Source: Pseudomonadota bacterium (GTDB lineage Bacteria > Desulfobacterota > Desulfobulbia > Desulfobulbales > SURF-16). From it: a stretch of 7,631 nucleotides of DNA. The translations under genes and the position numbers were made by a program. This document shows positions 1 to 5,765 of the stretch, in pieces. Under the pieces are notes generated by a model. The model was not told the DNA's origin. It did no database searches and saw nothing but the letters and a program-made list of their open reading frames with translations. The DNA lies in assembly GCA_030597865.1 (NCBI GenBank), contig JAUVQZ010000142.1:1-7631 (forward strand). The letters are read 5' to 3'. How positions within the stretch are numbered: the stretch's first letter is position 1; every line of letters starts with the position of its first letter.

Positions 1-213
1 AAAAGCCTCCGGGCCGAGCTCACCGAGGAACTGGCCATCAAACAGAAGGGCCTGCTCAACCTCAAGGGCGGCATCCTCACCCTGGCCAATGGCCGCTGCC
101 AGATACGGCCGGCAGGGCGCCACGAGGCGGCCAGCTGCATCATCCTGGTCCCAGCCCATCGGCGCTGCCTCAAAAAGGGGGAACTTGTGACGATTCACTT
201 GACAGAGTGGTGA
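1..213 (+). CDS. MoeA-like molybdopterin molybdenumtransferase, C-terminal fragment (5' end outside window)
   Basis: Frame 1 is open from the first base to a TGA at 211-213, giving 70 residues; the start lies upstream of the window. The translation resembles the C-terminal beta-barrel (domain IV) of MoeA, the enzyme that inserts molybdate into adenylylated molybdopterin in molybdenum cofactor synthesis. Visible features are a basic and hydrophobic opening, LKGGILTLANGRCQIRPAGR where the family has a rGvL...G...V.p.G strand pair, and the closing KKGELVTIHL, which matches the usual GdxVeVxLl ending. The segment RHEAASCIIL sits where many MoeA proteins have GqGSgxlxSL, so that glycine/serine-rich turn is not conserved here. 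The family call rests on a short, variable domain and is tentative. The gene reads toward serS and ends 124 bases before it. Confidence 0.5.
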   Translation, partial: KSLRAELTEELAIKQKGLLNLKGGILTLANGRCQIRPAGRHEAASCIILVPAHRRCLKKGELVTIHLTEW

Positions 214-226
214 TTTTGTACATAAA
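199..226 (+). promoter_or_regulatory. candidate sigma70 promoter for serS
   Basis: A perfect TTGACA lies at 199-204 and CATAAA at 221-226, with 16 bases between them. The -35 hexamer overlaps the last codons of the MoeA-like gene and the -10 falls just after its stop. Transcription would start near 233 and leave a leader of about 100 bases before serS that includes the inverted-repeat element at 243-320. The -10 matches consensus at only four positions, so this is a candidate only. Confidence 0.4.
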
Positions 227-242
227 GAAGCCACATAATATA

Positions 243-320
243 GAGAGGTTATAGGGGGTAAAGAATGGTCAGCTCTCCATCTTCTCTATTTCTTTATATT
301 CTTTAACTCCTCTAACTTCT
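243..320. repeat. intergenic purine/pyrimidine inverted-repeat element, copy A (upstream of serS)
   Basis: The left arm at 243-268 is almost all purine plus T (gagaggttatagggggtaaa...). The right arm at 299-320 is C/T-rich and nearly complementary: 245-266 against the reverse complement of 299-320 agree at 18 of 22 positions by eye. The 20 bases at 301-320 recur exactly at 2789-2808. The left arm matches 5783-5808 at about 20 of 26 positions, including GTAAAGAATG exactly. The element would sit in the serS leader RNA and could fold as a long hairpin ending just before the ribosome binding site. Confidence 0.6.
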
Positions 321-324
321 CCCC

Positions 325-330
325 AAAGGA
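325..330 (+). promoter_or_regulatory. serS ribosome binding site
   Basis: AAAGGA lies seven bases before the ATG at 338, normal Shine-Dalgarno spacing, and supports that start. It begins five bases after the right arm of repeat element A. Confidence 0.7.
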
Positions 331-337
331 TCTCACC

Positions 338-1609
338 ATGTTAGAACTGCGCTTCATCCGCGAAAACATTGAGCTTATCACTGAAAAATTAGAATTTCGG
401 GGGATTAAAAATTCCCGTATTGGTGAATTCCCTGCCCTTGACCAAAGCCGCCGTGACTATCTTTCTGAGGTGGAGGGCCTGCGCAACAAGCGCAAGACCG
501 TCTCCCAGGAGGTTGCCAAGCGTAAGAAGGCCCAGGAGGACGCCGAAGACCTGATCCAGGAGATGCGTCAGGTGAACGACCGGATCAAGGAAATTGAGGG
601 GCTGCTGGTGACGGTTGAGGCAGATCTGCAGGACATCGTCATGTCGATCCCCAATATGCCCCATGAATCCGTGCCCTTTGGCAATGATGACAGCGCCAAT
701 GTCGAGCTGCGGACCTGGGGCAAGTCCACCACGTTTTCCTTTGAGCCCAAGGCCCACCATGAGCTGGGGGAAGATAATGACACCATTGATTTTAAACGGG
801 CCGCCAAGATCGCCGGTGCCCGCTTTGCCCTGCTCAAGGGCTTTGCCTCCCGCCTGGAAAGGACGTTGATCAACTTCATGCTTGACCTCCACACCCAGCG
901 CCATGGCTACACAGAGGTGCTGCCCCCCTTTCTGGTCAATACCGAATCCATGACCGCCACGGGCCAGCTCCCCAAATTTGCCGAGGACCTCTTTAAGACC
1001 GGTCTCTCCGAGCGCGACCTCTGGCTCATCCCCACGGCCGAGGTGCCGGTGACCAATATCTTCCGGGATGAGACCTTGCCCCCCGGTGACCTGCCGGTGA
1101 AATACTGCGCCTACACCCCCTGTTTTCGCTCCGAGGCCGGATCCTATGGCCGCGACACCAAGGGCCTGATCCGCCAACACCAGTTTGACAAGGTGGAGCT
1201 GGTGAAATTCACCCGGCCCGAGGAGTCGGACGCTGAACTGGACGCCCTGCTGGCCGATGCCGAAGAGGTGCTGCAGCTCCTGGAGCTGCCCTATAGGGTG
1301 GTGACCCTCTGCTCCGGCGACCTGGGCTTTTCTGCCCGCAAGACCTATGATATCGAGGTGTGGATGCCGGCCCAGAACATGTACCGTGAAATCTCTTCCT
1401 GTAGTAATTTCGGCGACTTCCAGGCCAGGCGGGGGGGCATCCGCTACCGGCCCGAGGGGGAGAAAAAATCCGCCTTTGTCCACACCCTGAACGGTTCCGG
1501 CCTGGCCGTGGGCCGCACCCTGGCCGCCATTTACGAGAACTACCAGCAGGAGGACGGCACCATCAAGGTGCCCGAGGTCCTGGCCCCCTATTTTGAGACC
1601 CGCTTTTAG
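338..1609 (+). CDS. serS: seryl-tRNA synthetase
   Basis: This class II aminoacyl-tRNA synthetase charges tRNA-Ser (and tRNA-Sec) with serine in the cytoplasm. The 423-residue product has the usual bacterial length. Residues 1-100 give the family opening MLELRFIRENIE followed by a charged, heptad-like stretch (about 30-100), expected to be the long antiparallel coiled coil that grips the tRNA variable arm. The catalytic domain follows: TAEVP at 233-237, motif 2 (FRSEAGSYGRDTKGLIRQHQF, 263-283, with the ATP-binding Arg264), EISSCSNF at 351-358 in the serine pocket, and motif 3 (LNGSGLAVGR, 384-393, with Arg393). Start chosen at ATG 338, with an AAAGGA site and a family-typical N-terminus. The gene is single, ends at a strong terminator, and faces ddl tail to tail. 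The identification is secure. Confidence 0.98.
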   Translation: MLELRFIRENIELITEKLEFRGIKNSRIGEFPALDQSRRDYLSEVEGLRNKRKTVSQEVAKRKKAQEDAEDLIQEMRQVNDRIKEIEGLLVTVEADLQDIVMSIPNMPHESVPFGNDDSANVELRTWGKSTTFSFEPKAHHELGEDNDTIDFKRAAKIAGARFALLKGFASRLERTLINFMLDLHTQRHGYTEVLPPFLVNTESMTATGQLPKFAEDLFKTGLSERDLWLIPTAEVPVTNIFRDETLPPGDLPVKYCAYTPCFRSEAGSYGRDTKGLIRQHQFDKVELVKFTRPEESDAELDALLADAEEVLQLLELPYRVVTLCSGDLGFSARKTYDIEVWMPAQNMYREISSCSNFGDFQARRGGIRYRPEGEKKSAFVHTLNGSGLAVGRTLAAIYENYQQEDGTIKVPEVLAPYFETRF

Positions 1610-1630
1610 CCGATAGCTTTAGAGATCAAG

Positions 1631-1678
1631 CATAAAAAAAGCCCTGCGACCTTTTGAGGTCGCAGGGCTTTTTTTATG
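1631..1678. terminator. bidirectional intrinsic terminator between serS and ddl
   Basis: A perfect 22-base inverted repeat (1631-1652 with 1657-1678) encloses the four-base loop TTTG. The GC core GCCCTGCGACCT is flanked by seven A on one side and seven T on the other, so a U-tract follows the hairpin in both directions. It lies 21 bases after the serS stop and downstream of the convergent ddl, so one element can end both transcripts. Confidence 0.95.
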
Positions 1679-1710
1679 TGATTAGTCCCCCATCAGCCCT
1701 GAACTCCCAA

Positions 1711-1800
1711 CCCTTCGACAAGCTCAGGGCACCGCCTTTAACAGGCTCAGGGGAACGGTAGAGCAAGCTTGGGCCACCGGCCCCTGAGCCTGTCGAAGGG
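1711..1800. repeat. REPIN-like palindromic repeat (two REP-like arms inverted, plus a degenerate third unit)
   Basis: The arm at 1711-1730 (cccttcgacaagctcagg...) is the near-perfect inverse of the arm at 1781-1800 (18 of 20 positions). A degenerate unit in the same orientation as the left arm lies at about 1734-1760 and keeps acaggctcagg and the trailing aacggt. A small GGGCC-ACC-GGCCC hairpin at 1771-1783 overlaps the right arm. Similar ccttcgacaRgctcagg units are, from memory, widespread intergenic repeats in environmental bacteria; this was not searched. The right arm ends at 1800, directly against the ddl stop codon, so the element forms the ddl 3' untranslated region ahead of the terminator. 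Confidence 0.75.
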
Positions 1801-2733
1801 CTACTCCATGGCCAGCTCAATAAGCCGGTCAAGGAGCTGCCCAAAATCAAGGCCAAAGGCCTTGGCAGCCTGGGGCAAAAGGCTGGTGGGGGTCATGCCG
1901 GGGATGGTGTTGGTCTCAATGACATAGATCTCGCCATTTTCAGCCACCATCATGTCCGTCCGGCTATAGCCTTTCAGCTTCAAGGCCTGGTGGGCAACAA
2001 GCCCCATCTCCTGGGCCCTGCGGGTGGTCTCCTCATCCAGCTCAGCCGGACACACCTCCCTGCTGGCGCCGGGCTGATACTTGGCCTGGTAATCAAAGAA
2101 GGGGTACTCCTCGCCCGGGATGACCTCCACCAGGGGCAGGGCGTTTAACTCCCTATTGCCCAAAACACCGCAGGTGATTTCCCGGCCCCGGATAAACTCC
2201 TCCACCATGACCTCGTCATCGTAGTCAAAGGCCAGGGCCAGCCCTGTGGCCAGCTCCTGCTCATCATGGGCAATGGACATACCCAGACTGGAGCCCTGGC
2301 GCACCGGCTTGATAACCACCGGCAGGTTCATTTTTGCTGCCAGAGGGGCGGGGTTGCCAATATCCCCAGGGGAGGCCATCTGCCAGTTGGCCACCCTGAG
2401 TCCGGCGGCGCAATACATCTTCTTGGCCAGGTTCTTGTCCATGGCCAGGGCACTGCCAAGGATGCCGGAACCTTGATAGGGAATACCGAGGAGGTCAAGG
2501 GTGCCCTGCATGGAACCATCTTCCCCCAAGGGCCCATGGAGAAGGATGAAGGCAACATCCAACCTACCAGCGTCGGCGGCCAACCGGGCCAGGTCCGTGG
2601 CCGGATCATACTGGCCCACCTCGTACTTACTGACATCCAGGGCGGCGAGAACACCACGGGCCCCGGCCAGAGAGACCTCTCTCTCCCCTGACTTACCACC
2701 GGCAATGAGCGCCAGACGTATCTTTTCTGCCAT
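1801..2733 (-). CDS. ddl: D-alanine--D-alanine ligase
   Basis: This ATP-grasp ligase joins two D-alanines to make the D-Ala-D-Ala dipeptide for peptidoglycan precursors in the cytoplasm. At 310 residues it has DdlB-type length. The N-terminal lobe shows GGKSGEREVSL (12-22; Glu17 is the expected alpha-amino contact) and HGPLGEDGSMQG (66-77). The ATP-grasp core shows MDK (98-100), VVIKPVRQGSSLGMS (139-153, with the ATP-binding Lys and the catalytic Ser turn), EEF at 178-180 and DYQAKY with Tyr219 of the omega loop. The metal ligands are expected to be Asp260, Glu273 and Asn275 in RTD and ETNTIPGMTPTSL. The tyrosine loop suggests a D-Ala rather than a D-lactate ligase. The start at 2733 has AAGGA seven bases upstream. 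The gene stands apart from any mur/fts cluster, is divergent from glcD, and its stop codon touches the REPIN-like repeat. Confidence 0.97.
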   Translation of the reverse strand: MAEKIRLALIAGGKSGEREVSLAGARGVLAALDVSKYEVGQYDPATDLARLAADAGRLDVAFILLHGPLGEDGSMQGTLDLLGIPYQGSGILGSALAMDKNLAKKMYCAAGLRVANWQMASPGDIGNPAPLAAKMNLPVVIKPVRQGSSLGMSIAHDEQELATGLALAFDYDDEVMVEEFIRGREITCGVLGNRELNALPLVEVIPGEEYPFFDYQAKYQPGASREVCPAELDEETTRRAQEMGLVAHQALKLKGYSRTDMMVAENGEIYVIETNTIPGMTPTSLLPQAAKAFGLDFGQLLDRLIELAME

Positions 2734-2739
2734 GATGCT

Positions 2740-2745
2740 ATCCTT
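2740..2745 (-). promoter_or_regulatory. ddl ribosome binding site
   Basis: On the minus strand AAGGAT reads from 2745 to 2740, with the AAGGA core seven bases from the ATG at 2733. This fixes the ddl start. No convincing -35/-10 pair for ddl was found in the 107-base divergent gap to glcD. Confidence 0.65.
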
Positions 2746-2767
2746 AATAACTGACTAATCTTCTGTG

Positions 2768-2808
2768 GAAGGAGTAGAGAATAACAGACTTTAACTCCTC
2801 TAACTTCT
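2768..2808. repeat. intergenic purine/pyrimidine element, copy B (between ddl and glcD)
   Basis: The right arm at 2789-2808 is identical over 20 bases to 301-320 upstream of serS. The left side (2768-2787, gaaggagtagagaataacag) is purine-rich and resembles the reverse complement of the right arm more weakly, sharing gaag and tagag blocks. The loop is much shorter than in copies A and C, so this may be a deleted or partial copy. C/T-rich sequence continues to the glcD-like ATG at 2841. Confidence 0.55.
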
Positions 2809-2840
2809 TTATCTTAAAAACTTCGTACTTTATCCTCTTC

Positions 2841-4268
2841 ATGGTAAACCAGGGGATAAGCCCTTCACCAACTATCAAGAATGGACCATCATTGTCAATG
2901 GACAGCCATATAATTCAAGCCCTTAAAGATATTGTCGGACCAGACCGCCTGGAGACTGCCGCCGAAGAGCTGCAATGCTACTCCTACGATGGTACCGGTC
3001 AGGAATGTATCCCCGAGGCCGTGGCCTTTCCAGACAGCACCGAACAGATCAGCAAAATTATGGCCCTGGCCAGCGCCAGCGGCTTTGCCGTGGTGCCGCG
3101 CGGTGCCGGCACAGGCATGACCGGCGGCTCCCTGCCCGTGGCCGGTGGCCTAGTCCTGGCCCTGGGACGGATGAACCGTATCCTGGAGATTGATGAGGTA
3201 AACCAGGTGGCCATTGTCGAACCCGGGGTGATCACCGGCTCACTCCGTGACACCCTGGCCCCCCTTGGCCTTTTCTACCCGCCGGATCCGGCCAGCCTGA
3301 AATTCTGCACCCTGGGCGGTAATGTGGCGGAATGCGCCGGTGGCCCCAGCGCCGTCAAATACGGGGTGACCCGCGACTATGTCCTCGGCCTTGAGGTGGT
3401 ACTGGCCGACGGCCGCATCCTCGAAACCGGGGTCCGCACCCGCAAAGGTGTGGTGGGCTACGACCTTACCCGCCTCTTTATCGGTTCTGAGGGCACCCTG
3501 GGGATTATCACCAGAATCATCCTCCGCCTCACCTGCCGCCCCACCACCAGCAAGACCTTCCTCCTCCTCTTTGCCGATATGGCCCAGGCCACAGCCCTGG
3601 TTGCCGCCATGCTCAAGGAGCATACCCCCTCCACCCTGGAATATCTGGACAACACCGCCCTGTCCCTGGTGGCTGACAAGCTGCCCTTTGGCCTGCCTGC
3701 CCAAACACGGGCCATGCTCCTTGTGGAGCTTGACGGCGATGGCCAGTCCGTGGAGTTGCAAGGCGCCAGGCTGAACGATTTTCTGGCCGACCGCCAGGAT
3801 ATTCTTCTCCTCCAGGAGGCGAAGACCCCGGAGGAGGTGGATGCCCTGTGGAAGGCACGCCGTTCCGTGTCACCAGCCGCCTTTGACCTGAAGCCTGACA
3901 AAATCGGTGAGGATGTCGTGGTGCCCCGCAGCAGTATCCCGGAGCTCGTGGCCTGCGCCGAAGAGCTTGGTCGCCGCTTTAAGCTGCCCATCTTCACCTT
4001 CGGCCATGCCGGCGACGGCAATATCCATGTCAATATCATGCTGGACCGGGCAGACCAGGAGGAGGAGTGCCGGGGCCAGCAGGCCAAAGAGGCCCTTTTT
4101 CGAGAAGTTCTCGCCCTCAAGGGAACCCTTTCCGGCGAACATGGCATTGGGATTACCAAGGCCCCCTTCCTGGGCCTGGAACTCTCGGCAACCAGCCTGG
4201 ACATCCAACAGCAGCTCAAAAAACTCTTTGACCCCCTCAATATCCTGAACCCTGGCAAGATCTTTTAG
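2841..4268 (+). CDS. glcD: FAD-linked oxidase, GlcD / D-lactate dehydrogenase family
   Basis: The product is a flavoprotein of the vanillyl-alcohol-oxidase fold that oxidises a 2-hydroxyacid such as glycolate or D-lactate. The 475 residues fit GlcD. The FAD domain shows PRGAGTGMTGG (86-96), YPPDPAS (146-152), GGNVAECAGG (159-168), KYG (173-175), GYDLT (206-210) and GSEGTLGIIT (215-224). The C-terminal domain has HAGDGNIH (389-396), SGEHGIG (431-437) and the family ending DPLNILNPGKIF. The substrate cannot be read from sequence. No glcE, iron-sulfur partner or lactate permease adjoins it, so the symbol denotes the family only. The ATG at 2841 has no Shine-Dalgarno sequence; the in-frame TTG at 2892 or ATG at 2898 (MDSHIIQALKDIVG) may be the true start and would remove 17 or 19 residues. 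Confidence 0.93.
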   Translation: MVNQGISPSPTIKNGPSLSMDSHIIQALKDIVGPDRLETAAEELQCYSYDGTGQECIPEAVAFPDSTEQISKIMALASASGFAVVPRGAGTGMTGGSLPVAGGLVLALGRMNRILEIDEVNQVAIVEPGVITGSLRDTLAPLGLFYPPDPASLKFCTLGGNVAECAGGPSAVKYGVTRDYVLGLEVVLADGRILETGVRTRKGVVGYDLTRLFIGSEGTLGIITRIILRLTCRPTTSKTFLLLFADMAQATALVAAMLKEHTPSTLEYLDNTALSLVADKLPFGLPAQTRAMLLVELDGDGQSVELQGARLNDFLADRQDILLLQEAKTPEEVDALWKARRSVSPAAFDLKPDKIGEDVVVPRSSIPELVACAEELGRRFKLPIFTFGHAGDGNIHVNIMLDRADQEEECRGQQAKEALFREVLALKGTLSGEHGIGITKAPFLGLELSATSLDIQQQLKKLFDPLNILNPGKIF

Positions 4269-4392
4269 GCCCCAGGTATGCAGGTGATTTTGACAACCAT
4301 AAAGGTGACACCCAGCCAGCCACCCCCTGGGTCAGCCCACACTTCTCACTGGAATAAACATACAATTTTCTAAATAACGACCAGGAAATCCA
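4269..4392. other. glcD-rpsU intergenic region, upstream part
   Basis: This stretch follows the glcD-like stop and holds no gene. A six-pair inverted repeat (ACCCAG 4310-4315, CTGGGT 4327-4332) could form a weak hairpin, but no T-run follows it, so it is not a convincing intrinsic terminator. Base composition shifts toward A/T from about 4355 as the rpsU promoter approaches. Confidence 0.5.
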
Positions 4393-4422
4393 TTGACAAC
4401 AGCATGACTCATCTTTTATAAG
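4393..4422 (+). promoter_or_regulatory. sigma70-type promoter for rpsU
   Basis: A perfect TTGACA at 4393-4398 is followed after 17 bases by TTATAA (4416-4421), or after 18 bases by TATAAG (4417-4422). The pair sits in an A/T-rich stretch about 100 bases before the rpsU ATG. It is the best promoter match in the window, and transcription would start near 4429. Confidence 0.65.
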
Positions 4423-4458
4423 AACAGATTGTTTTGGTCCTATGCAGCATTAATTGAA

Positions 4459-4507
4459 CTGACCTGGTCAGATATATACCTACACCATCGTTTTAGCGGT
4501 GCAAACG
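4459..4507 (+). promoter_or_regulatory. structured rpsU leader (two small inverted repeats)
   Basis: Between the candidate promoter and rpsU lie CTGAC-CTG-GTCAG (4459-4471) and CGTTT/AAACG (4489-4493 with 4503-4507). The second competes with a CACC/GGTG pairing (4483-4486 with 4498-4501). The leader ends nine bases before the GGAG site. Ribosomal protein genes are often controlled through their leaders, but no known leader motif was recognised, so a regulatory role is inference. TGACCTGGTCA could instead be a DNA operator. Confidence 0.3.
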
Positions 4508-4515
4508 TCCCTATA

Positions 4516-4520
4516 CGGAG
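4516..4520 (+). promoter_or_regulatory. rpsU ribosome binding site
   Basis: CGGAG ends five bases before the ATG at 4526. It supports that start over the upstream in-frame TTG-type codon at 4499, which would add nine residues not typical of the family. Confidence 0.7.
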
Positions 4521-4525
4521 TTATC

Positions 4526-4723
4526 ATGATTGAAGTTGAAGTACGTGGCGACATCGAATACGCCATTCGCCAACTGAAGAAGAAGCTACAGCTTGACGGC
4601 ATGAAAAAAGAACTCAAACGCCGTGAGTGTTATGAAAAACCAAGTGTAAAGCGGCGCCGCAAGCAGGCCGAAGCCAAGCGTAAGCTGCGCAAGACGATGT
4701 TCCGCTCCCCCCGTGACTTCTAG
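4526..4723 (+). CDS. rpsU: 30S ribosomal protein bS21
   Basis: This small basic protein of the 30S subunit lies near the mRNA exit and anti-Shine-Dalgarno region and assists initiation. The product has 65 residues. It starts MIEVEV and carries the family signature as IEYAIRQLKKKLQLDGMKK, then KRRECYEKPS followed by VKRRRKQAEAKRKLRK, the lysine/arginine-rich helix that binds 16S rRNA. The RR-x-x-YEKP block is diagnostic of bS21. The start at 4526 is set by CGGAG five bases upstream. It is not in the rpsU-dnaG-rpoD arrangement of enterobacteria; here a Xer recombinase follows 72 bases downstream, and a stem-loop separates them. Confidence 0.95.
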   Translation: MIEVEVRGDIEYAIRQLKKKLQLDGMKKELKRRECYEKPSVKRRRKQAEAKRKLRKTMFRSPRDF

Positions 4724-4729
4724 TTTGTA

Positions 4730-4794
4730 GTCCTGCCTTTCTGAGGACAGCCCGGGAAAAGAGCGGCCAGATAACCGCTCCTTCCCGTGTCCTC
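4730..4794 (+). promoter_or_regulatory. alternative stem-loops between rpsU and the xer gene
   Basis: A small hairpin pairs GTCCT (4730-4734) with AGGAC (4744-4748). A longer, bulged stem pairs GAGGACA (4743-4749), CGGGAA and GAGCGG with CCGCTC, TTCCCG and TGTCCTC (4788-4794), about 19 base pairs around the loop CCAGATAA. The two share GAGGAC and cannot form together. No T-run follows, so this is not a classic terminator. It ends one base before the xer ATG, where it could act as a processing site, a transcription brake or a translation switch. Function is inference. Confidence 0.4.
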
Positions 4795-4795
4795 G

Positions 4796-5758
4796 ATGAC
4801 AACAGACAAGCCTCACAAACCAACGACTCCGCCCCCATCGTTCAAAAAAAAGGGTATTGCTCAACTGCCGCCCGAAATGACCGGCAGCTGTGATCTCTTT
4901 CTTCATTATCTGGCCGCTGAACGGCGGCTTGCCCAGAATACCCTGACGGCATACAACACCGACATTCAGGGTCTTTTTGCCTTTCTCCACAGAAAAAAGA
5001 TTCGCCTCACAGACGTCAGCCCCCACCACCTGCGCACCTACCTCAGCAAGCTCCACCATGGCCGCATGGGCAGCCGCTCCCTAAGCCGCAAACTCTCGAG
5101 TTTACGTGCATTTTTTCGTTTTCTGGTCAACGAAGGCATCATTACCTCAGACCCATCCTGCCACCTTGACTCGCCCAAATTAGGGCGTTCCCTGCCCAAG
5201 GTTCTTTCTGTTAGCGAGGTGGATCAGCTCCTCAAGACCTGCCCGCCGTCCCCCTTGGGCCAGCGGAACCACGCCATGCTTCATCTTCTCTATGCCACGG
5301 GTCTCCGGGTCACGGAGCTTATCTCCCTGCCCCTTGCTGCCATCAATATGCAATCTGGCTTTATCCGGGTGATTGGCAAAGGGGACAAGGAACGCCTTAT
5401 TCCCTTTGGCAAGGAGGCCAGGGATTTCCTCTCCACCTATCTGAAAAAGAGCAGGCCGCTTCTCCTCAAAAAACACACCAGTCCCCTGGTCTTTATCACC
5501 GGCCGGGGCACAGGCATGACCAGGGCCCGTTTCTGGCAAATTATCAAGGAAAGGGCCGGGGCGACCGGAATCCCCAAGAAAATATCCCCCCATATGCTGC
5601 GCCACTCCTTTGCCAGTCATCTCCTGGCCCACGATGCTGACTTACGGTCGGTGCAAATGATGCTGGGCCATGCCGATATTGCCACCACCCAGATATACAC
5701 CCATGTGGACCACAATCGCCTCAAGACCATTCACCAGAAATTTCATCCCCGGGGCTAA
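4796..5758 (+). CDS. xerD: tyrosine recombinase XerC/XerD family
   Basis: Tyrosine recombinases of this family resolve chromosome dimers at dif near replication termination. The product has 320 residues from ATG 4796. An N-terminal SAM-like core-binding domain (about 30-115; CDLFLHYLAAERRLAQNTLTAY) precedes the catalytic domain. All active-site residues are visible: Arg171 in ATGLRVTEL, Lys195 in GKGDKERLIPFG, His266 and Arg269 in HMLRHSFASHLL, His292 in MLGHADIATTQIYTHV and the nucleophile Tyr301. XerC and XerD cannot be separated firmly; the symbol is a best guess. The start is uncertain. GTG 4787 and ATG 4796 both lie in or beside a stem-loop without a Shine-Dalgarno site, and ATG 4877 (MTGSCDLFLHYL) would give the usual family N-terminus. 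The first 27 residues are Pro/Thr/Lys-rich. Integrase genes of mobile elements share this fold, but nothing mobile adjoins it. Confidence 0.9.
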   Translation: MTTDKPHKPTTPPPSFKKKGIAQLPPEMTGSCDLFLHYLAAERRLAQNTLTAYNTDIQGLFAFLHRKKIRLTDVSPHHLRTYLSKLHHGRMGSRSLSRKLSSLRAFFRFLVNEGIITSDPSCHLDSPKLGRSLPKVLSVSEVDQLLKTCPPSPLGQRNHAMLHLLYATGLRVTELISLPLAAINMQSGFIRVIGKGDKERLIPFGKEARDFLSTYLKKSRPLLLKKHTSPLVFITGRGTGMTRARFWQIIKERAGATGIPKKISPHMLRHSFASHLLAHDADLRSVQMMLGHADIATTQIYTHVDHNRLKTIHQKFHPRG

Positions 5759-5765
5759 AAAAAAC

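Noticed and set aside
389..1483. 364-codon open frame on the minus strand across serS
   Set aside because: It is antisense to a secure serS, its translation is low-complexity Gly/His/Leu-rich with no family resemblance, and long antisense frames are expected opposite GC-rich genes with strong third-position bias.
1674..1856. 60-codon minus-strand frame through the REPIN-like element
   Set aside because: It is built from the palindromic repeats and overlaps the ddl 3' end in another frame; no sign of coding.
3458..4258. 266-codon open frame on the minus strand across the glcD-like gene
   Set aside because: It is Ser/Arg-rich antisense sequence overlapping the conserved flavin oxidase; no start signal or family match.
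4310..4332. Hairpin ACCCAG/CTGGGT as a glcD terminator
   Set aside because: The stem is short, the loop is 11 bases and no T-run follows, so intrinsic termination is not supported.
4499..4525. Nine-codon upstream extension of rpsU
   Set aside because: The ATG at 4526 has a well-spaced CGGAG and a typical bS21 N-terminus; the extension would initiate at a poor codon and adds atypical residues.
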